Made by a program: the position numbers and the translations under genes. Positions 60,800 through 64,000 of a DNA stretch of 64,000 nucleotides are shown here, piece after piece. Position 1 is the stretch's first letter. Each line of letters begins with the position of its first letter. Source of the DNA: Lachnoclostridium sp. UBA5725 (GTDB lineage: Bacteria > Bacillota > Clostridia > Lachnospirales > Lachnospiraceae); NCBI GenBank assembly GCA_002419585.1, contig DIGJ01000014.1, positions 147,077 through 211,076 on the forward strand, read 5' to 3'. Below the pieces are notes generated by a model that was not told the DNA's origin, made no database searches, and worked only from the letters and a program-made list of their open reading frames with translations.

Positions 60800-62062
60800 T
60801 TAATAAGCTTCTAGCAAAGGTGGAATGATTCCTTCGCTTCTAAGAAGTTTTAAAGCTTGTTTAATTGCCTTTTCCTTTTGCTTTTCAACAAGAGGTTGCG
60901 GCATATCAATTTTATAAAGATCGCTTGGATTCCATGTCTCTCCGCTTGATAACATAAGGTAGATGGCAGTAAGTATCATTCGAGCGATAGCAATAATGGC
61001 ACGTTTCTTACCACGACGTTTTAAAATTCGTTCGTATTTCGTTTTGTAATAAGGAGATATGTTAGATTTCACGGCTGCATGAGCACATTGTACCAATGCA
61101 GGTTTGAGGTAGACACCGGCACGTGTTATTCTAACAGATTTCTTCTTACCAGCAGATTCGTTATTTCCTGAAGTTAATCCAGCCCAACAACACAAACGTT
61201 TTGAGGAAGAGAACTGAGCCATATTAATACCTATTTCAGAGATAATAGTGATTGCACTATTACGATCAACACCTGGAATGGTACACAGTAACTGGACAGC
61301 ATTTTCATATGGAGCAATCAATGTTTCAATCATAGTGTCTATATCATTTATTGTAGATATGATATAATCCATGTGTGCGCGGACGAGGCGCATCCGATAT
61401 TTTTGGGAATCGGTCATCTGATACCCTTCAATGGACTCAATGACACTGTCAGACTTCTTCTTTAGAGAACGGAGCAGTCTGGAAGAAATTTCTTCGTGGT
61501 TGATGGAATTGTCAGTTTGCTCGATTAGGTAATCAATAACAGATGTAGCTGATTTCCCAAAGACATCGGAAACAACAGAATCTATTGCGACATTACAAAC
61601 AGTAAGCGCATTCTGAAACCGATTCTTTTCACTAGATTTACAAGAAGTCAGCTTGTAACGATATCTAGTGTATTCACGAAGGATACGGATATCTTTGGAA
61701 GGGATAAAACTTCCCGGAACTAAACCTAATCGAAATAAATCACCAATCCATTTAGAATCTTTGGAATCATCCTTATTTCCTTTTACAGCTTTTACCCATT
61801 TAGGGTTGGCAATAGTAACGTTAATTACATCTTCTAAAAGGTTAAAAACAGGAACCCAGTATTTACCAGTAGATTCCATACAGATATCATAGCAATCATG
61901 TTCAATCAACCATTGCTTGAATTGCAGAATAGAATTGTTAAAGGTGGAAAAACGCTTCTTTTCATAAGAAGGTTCAACTCCAGAAGTGGTTTTGATAATT
62001 GTGGCAACGAGAAAAGATTTGTGAACATCGACGCCACAGCAGGTTTGATAAACAACTTTCAT
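60800..62062 (-). CDS. IS110 family DEDD transposase
   Basis: A 420-residue recombinase. The N-terminal DEDD (RuvC-like) part begins VYQTCCGVDVHKSFLVATI with Asp12, then Glu63 in CMESTGKYWVPVF and Asp residues in KGNKDDSKDSKWIGDLF. The C-terminal Transposase_20 part has LCTIPGVDRNSAITIISEIG, CCWAGLTSGNNESAGKKKS (catalytic Ser) and ITRAGVYLKPALVQCAHAA. Length fits the family and the frame is intact, so the element may be active. It works with a bridge RNA from the element leader to join donor and target. RBS AAAGGAG. Confidence 0.95.
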   Translation of the reverse strand: MKVVYQTCCGVDVHKSFLVATIIKTTSGVEPSYEKKRFSTFNNSILQFKQWLIEHDCYDICMESTGKYWVPVFNLLEDVINVTIANPKWVKAVKGNKDDSKDSKWIGDLFRLGLVPGSFIPSKDIRILREYTRYRYKLTSCKSSEKNRFQNALTVCNVAIDSVVSDVFGKSATSVIDYLIEQTDNSINHEEISSRLLRSLKKKSDSVIESIEGYQMTDSQKYRMRLVRAHMDYIISTINDIDTMIETLIAPYENAVQLLCTIPGVDRNSAITIISEIGINMAQFSSSKRLCCWAGLTSGNNESAGKKKSVRITRAGVYLKPALVQCAHAAVKSNISPYYKTKYERILKRRGKKRAIIAIARMILTAIYLMLSSGETWNPSDLYKIDMPQPLVEKQKEKAIKQALKLLRSEGIIPPLLEAY

Positions 62063-62069
62063 AGCAATG

Positions 62070-62282
62070 AACTCCTTTCGTTTTTATTAAGAAGCCATTG
62101 ACTGCTCCATCACACATTTAACTGAGATGTTAAAACAATTCTTAGTGTACGGTCTTATAGAACCACTTATTTGTGCTTGAAAGATGGGGCTTACACTGAT
62201 TATAATGCTGTCTAAAACGCGAAAGGTCTTTACGACTTCTCCTACCGTGCTTTGTAGTATGGCTTCTTGAAGCCATTGTATC
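62070..62282 (-). ncRNA. Candidate bridge RNA of the IS110 element
   Basis: In IS110-group elements a 150-250-nt RNA from the 5-prime leader guides the recombinase. This leader has a perfect 8-bp stem-loop ATGGCTTC/GAAGCCAT at its outer end (62259-62276) and a second copy of GAAGCCATTG at 62092-62101 just before the gene. A 71-codon frame crosses the area but has no convincing start site. Boundaries are inferred. Confidence 0.55.
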
Positions 62283-62323
62283 AAGAAAGTAGAGGTAGTC
62301 AAAACCTTTCATTACTATTTGTG

Positions 62324-62340
62324 CCGCCGCTGTGCGGCGG
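62324..62340 (+). promoter_or_regulatory. GC-rich hairpin before the ECF gene
   Basis: CCGCCGC-TGT-GCGGCGG, 7-bp stem with a 3-nt loop in otherwise AT-rich DNA, ending 3 bp before the GGAG of the ECF gene. It could hide or expose that ribosome site; no T run follows. Confidence 0.45.
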
Positions 62341-62353
62341 AATGGAGATTATA

Positions 62354-62884
62354 ATGAAACAGCAAACCGTACAAACAAAAGCTTTGGCTTCGACAAAAGA
62401 ACTTACCATTACTGCAATGTTTATTGCACTTACCCTGATTTTTACCTACTTTGTTAATATTCGCTTGCCAATCGCAGGCAACGGCGGATTGATTCACCTT
62501 GGAAATGTTCCGCTTTTTATGGCCGCCATGCTGTATGGAAAGCGAACCGGTGCCATTACTGGTGCGGTCGGAATGGGACTTTTTGATGTATTATCCGGAT
62601 GGGCTGCTTGGGCTCCATGTACTTTCGTTGTAGTTGGACTGATGGGTTATACCGTTGGTGCAATCACCGAAAAGAAAAAATCCATGTTCTATCGCATTCT
62701 TGCAATTATTGCTGCATTGGCAATAAAAGTAGTTGGATACTATGTATTTGAATCCGTTTTGTATCACAACTGGGTTGCACCACTTGGATCGATTCCTGGT
62801 AATATCATTCAGGTTGGTGTTGCTGGTATTGTGGTGCTTGTTTTAATCAAACCGTTTGAGGCAGGGTTGAAGCATTTATTATAG
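62354..62884 (+). CDS. ECF transporter S component
   Basis: A 176-residue membrane protein with six hydrophobic helices, from ELTITAMFIALTLIFTYFVN to VAGIVVLVLIKPF. The stretch HLGNVPLFMAAMLYGKRTGA and GLFDVLSGWAAWAPCTFVVVGLMGY is typical of substrate-capture components of energy-coupling-factor vitamin importers. It needs the shared EcfT/EcfA module encoded elsewhere. The ATG at 62354 has GGAG 6 nt upstream; the frame is open further up through the former leader, which an IS110 element now interrupts. Substrate unknown; the next gene is PLP-dependent, so a B6 vitamer is a thought, not evidence. Confidence 0.85.
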   Translation: MKQQTVQTKALASTKELTITAMFIALTLIFTYFVNIRLPIAGNGGLIHLGNVPLFMAAMLYGKRTGAITGAVGMGLFDVLSGWAAWAPCTFVVVGLMGYTVGAITEKKKSMFYRILAIIAALAIKVVGYYVFESVLYHNWVAPLGSIPGNIIQVGVAGIVVLVLIKPFEAGLKHLL

Positions 62885-62899
62885 AATAGGAGTGAGATT

Positions 62900-63985
62900 A
62901 TGATAAAGTTAATGACACCTGGACCAACCCAGGTACGCGAAAATGTAAGATTGGCAAGAAGTTTAGTAACCACAAATCCTGATCTTGATCTGGAATTTTA
63001 CGATTATTATAAAGAAACTTGTGAGCTATTAAGTCGGCTCATGCACACAACAAATACATCCTATATAATGAGTGGCGAAGGCATCCTTGGTCTGGAGGCC
63101 GCCTGTGCTTCCTTAACGGAAGTAGGGGATCGTGTGCTCGTACTTGATAATGGAATTTTTGGAAAGGGGTTTGCTGATTTTGTAAGAATCTATGGTGGCA
63201 ATCCGGTACTTTTTTCCTCTGATTATCAGGAAGAATTAGATGTGGAAGCAATTGCTTCTTATCTGGAGCAGGATCATAACTTTAAATATGCAACGCTTGT
63301 TCACTGCGACACTCCTAGTGGTATGTTAAACAATGTTGCTGCTATCTCCCCGCTATTAAAAAAGTATGGAATACTTACCATAGTCGATTCTGTTGCTGCT
63401 GCCTTTGGAAATGAAGTAAACGTCGATGAAAGTCAGATTGATATCCTTTGCTTAGGTTCTCAAAAGGCGCTGTCAGCACCGGTTGGACTTACGATGCTAA
63501 CCGTTAGTCAAGATGCGATAAAAGCGATGGAAGAACGAAAAACTCCGATTGCCTCGTTTTACGGCAATATCCTTACCTTTAAGACTTATTATGAGGATAA
63601 GTGGTTTCCTTATACGATGCCAATTAGTGATATCTATGGGTTGCGAGCTGCGTTGGAAAATGTGGAGGCGGATACCGATATTTTAGGTCGCCATGAGAAA
63701 CTTGCAAAGATGACGAGGGACTTTGTCTGTGGATTAGGGCTGGAGCTGTACAATAAGAGTGGGTATTCGAATACGGTAACGGTGTTTAAAGTGCCAGTAG
63801 GGATGAAGGCAAGTGCTATCCTGGAGAGGATGAGAAAGGTGCATGGCATTATGATTGCTGGCTCCTTTGATGTGTTGGCTGGAGAAGTGATCCGGATTGG
63901 GCATATGGGAGAGAATGCGAATGAGGCGGATGTAGTGGAAACGTTGGAGGCGTTGAAAGAAACGATTGAGGCACTAATTATATAG
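62900..63985 (+). CDS. Class V PLP-dependent aminotransferase (AGXT/PucG-like)
   Basis: A 361-residue fold-type I enzyme of the alanine/serine-glyoxylate aminotransferase group. It opens LMTPGPTQVRENVRLA, the substrate-binding start; SGEGILGLEAACASL binds the phosphate; VHCDTPSGMLNNV and IVDSVAAAFGNEVNVDE hold the cofactor Asp; GSQKALSAPVGLTML has the PLP-binding Lys. It moves an amino group from Ala or Ser to a small 2-oxo acid such as glyoxylate, or serves a purine-degradation (ureidoglycine) or phosphonate route. It follows the ECF gene by 15 bp with AGGAG and is probably co-transcribed. Confidence 0.9.
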   Translation: MIKLMTPGPTQVRENVRLARSLVTTNPDLDLEFYDYYKETCELLSRLMHTTNTSYIMSGEGILGLEAACASLTEVGDRVLVLDNGIFGKGFADFVRIYGGNPVLFSSDYQEELDVEAIASYLEQDHNFKYATLVHCDTPSGMLNNVAAISPLLKKYGILTIVDSVAAAFGNEVNVDESQIDILCLGSQKALSAPVGLTMLTVSQDAIKAMEERKTPIASFYGNILTFKTYYEDKWFPYTMPISDIYGLRAALENVEADTDILGRHEKLAKMTRDFVCGLGLELYNKSGYSNTVTVFKVPVGMKASAILERMRKVHGIMIAGSFDVLAGEVIRIGHMGENANEADVVETLEALKETIEALII

Positions 63986-64000
63986 GAACTGATTCGACGA

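Larger units (their letters stand above)
60711..62296 (-). mobile_element. IS110-family insertion sequence
   Basis: About 1.57 kb between 14-bp direct repeats AAGAAAGTAGAGGT (60711-60724 and 62283-62296), one of which belongs to the target. It contains one DEDD transposase gene, a 220-bp non-coding leader and a 75-bp trailing end, and no terminal inverted repeats. This is the IS110-group layout, which inserts by a bridge RNA. The exact core within the 14-bp repeat cannot be fixed from one copy. Confidence 0.8.

Noticed and set aside
62087..62302. 71-codon minus-strand frame in front of the IS110 transposase
   Set aside because: It crosses the direct repeat and the non-coding leader, has no convincing ribosome site and no family likeness; the region is better explained as bridge-RNA DNA.

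Overview
The window looks like chromosomal DNA of an AT-rich, anaerobic, motile Gram-positive bacterium of the Clostridia, most likely a Lachnospiraceae member. The grounds are strong AGGAGG ribosome binding sites, a clostridial fab/acc gene order using FabK rather than FabI, three SLH domains on a secreted protein, rubredoxin, hemerythrin and NADH oxidase genes, and chemoreceptors. I could not search a database, so the genus is inference. Nearly all genes lie on the minus strand; I see no tRNA, rRNA or CRISPR.

Region by region. 1-2 kb: end of a branched-chain amino acid ABC transporter operon (livK, livH) and a 51-residue rubredoxin. 2-8 kb: GGDEF-hemerythrin protein, secreted alpha/beta hydrolase, NADH oxidase, truncated QueG-like gene. 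8-19 kb: secreted proteins, a LytTR/GHKL two-component pair, two chemoreceptors, a DUF4153 membrane protein, a ferredoxin-DUF2703 fusion and a YgjP-type metalloprotease, punctuated by two copies of a long hairpin element (8.0 and 14.0 kb). 19-24 kb: an XRE regulator fused to a superoxide-reductase-like sensor, a YdbS/YdbT pair whose first gene carries a frameshift at an A7 run, a 545-bp MITE-like element, and selO. 24-32 kb: HAD phosphatase and acetyltransferase, a three-gene operon (membrane alpha/beta hydrolase, class C serine hydrolase, RpiR regulator) and an HD-GYP phosphodiesterase. 32-42 kb: two large secreted proteins (a beta-structured SLH protein and a Calx-beta protein) that share one promoter module. 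42-48 kb: map, a lone AraC HTH and a DUF2804 gene bounded by an 18-bp perfect inverted repeat, then rlmD, yhaM and mntP, the last behind a probable manganese riboswitch.

48-59.5 kb is a nearly complete type II fatty acid synthesis operon transcribed right to left: fabH, acpP, fabK, fabD, fabG, fabF, accB, fabZ, accC, a fused accD-accA, a second FabK-like flavoprotein and a MarR/FabT-like regulator. A TTGACA-17-TATACT promoter with two TTTGAT-type boxes at the start site suggests that the last gene controls the first. The cluster is unusually rich in short tandem repeats: a 15-bp minisatellite in the AccD-AccA linker, a 9-bp repeat in an in-frame tail behind the fabD UAG codon, an A-rich acpP leader, and a 16-bp repeat near 60.5 kb. 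60-64 kb: an IS110-family element with a probable bridge-RNA leader has landed just inside the reading frame of an ECF transporter S-component, which is followed by a class V aminotransferase.

The most interesting unexplained items are the covarying hairpin element, the TIR-bounded nested hairpin element, the shared promoter of the two surface proteins, the regulator with a SOR-like domain, the in-frame acidic tail behind the fabD stop, and the inverted-repeat-bounded block beside an rlmD remnant.
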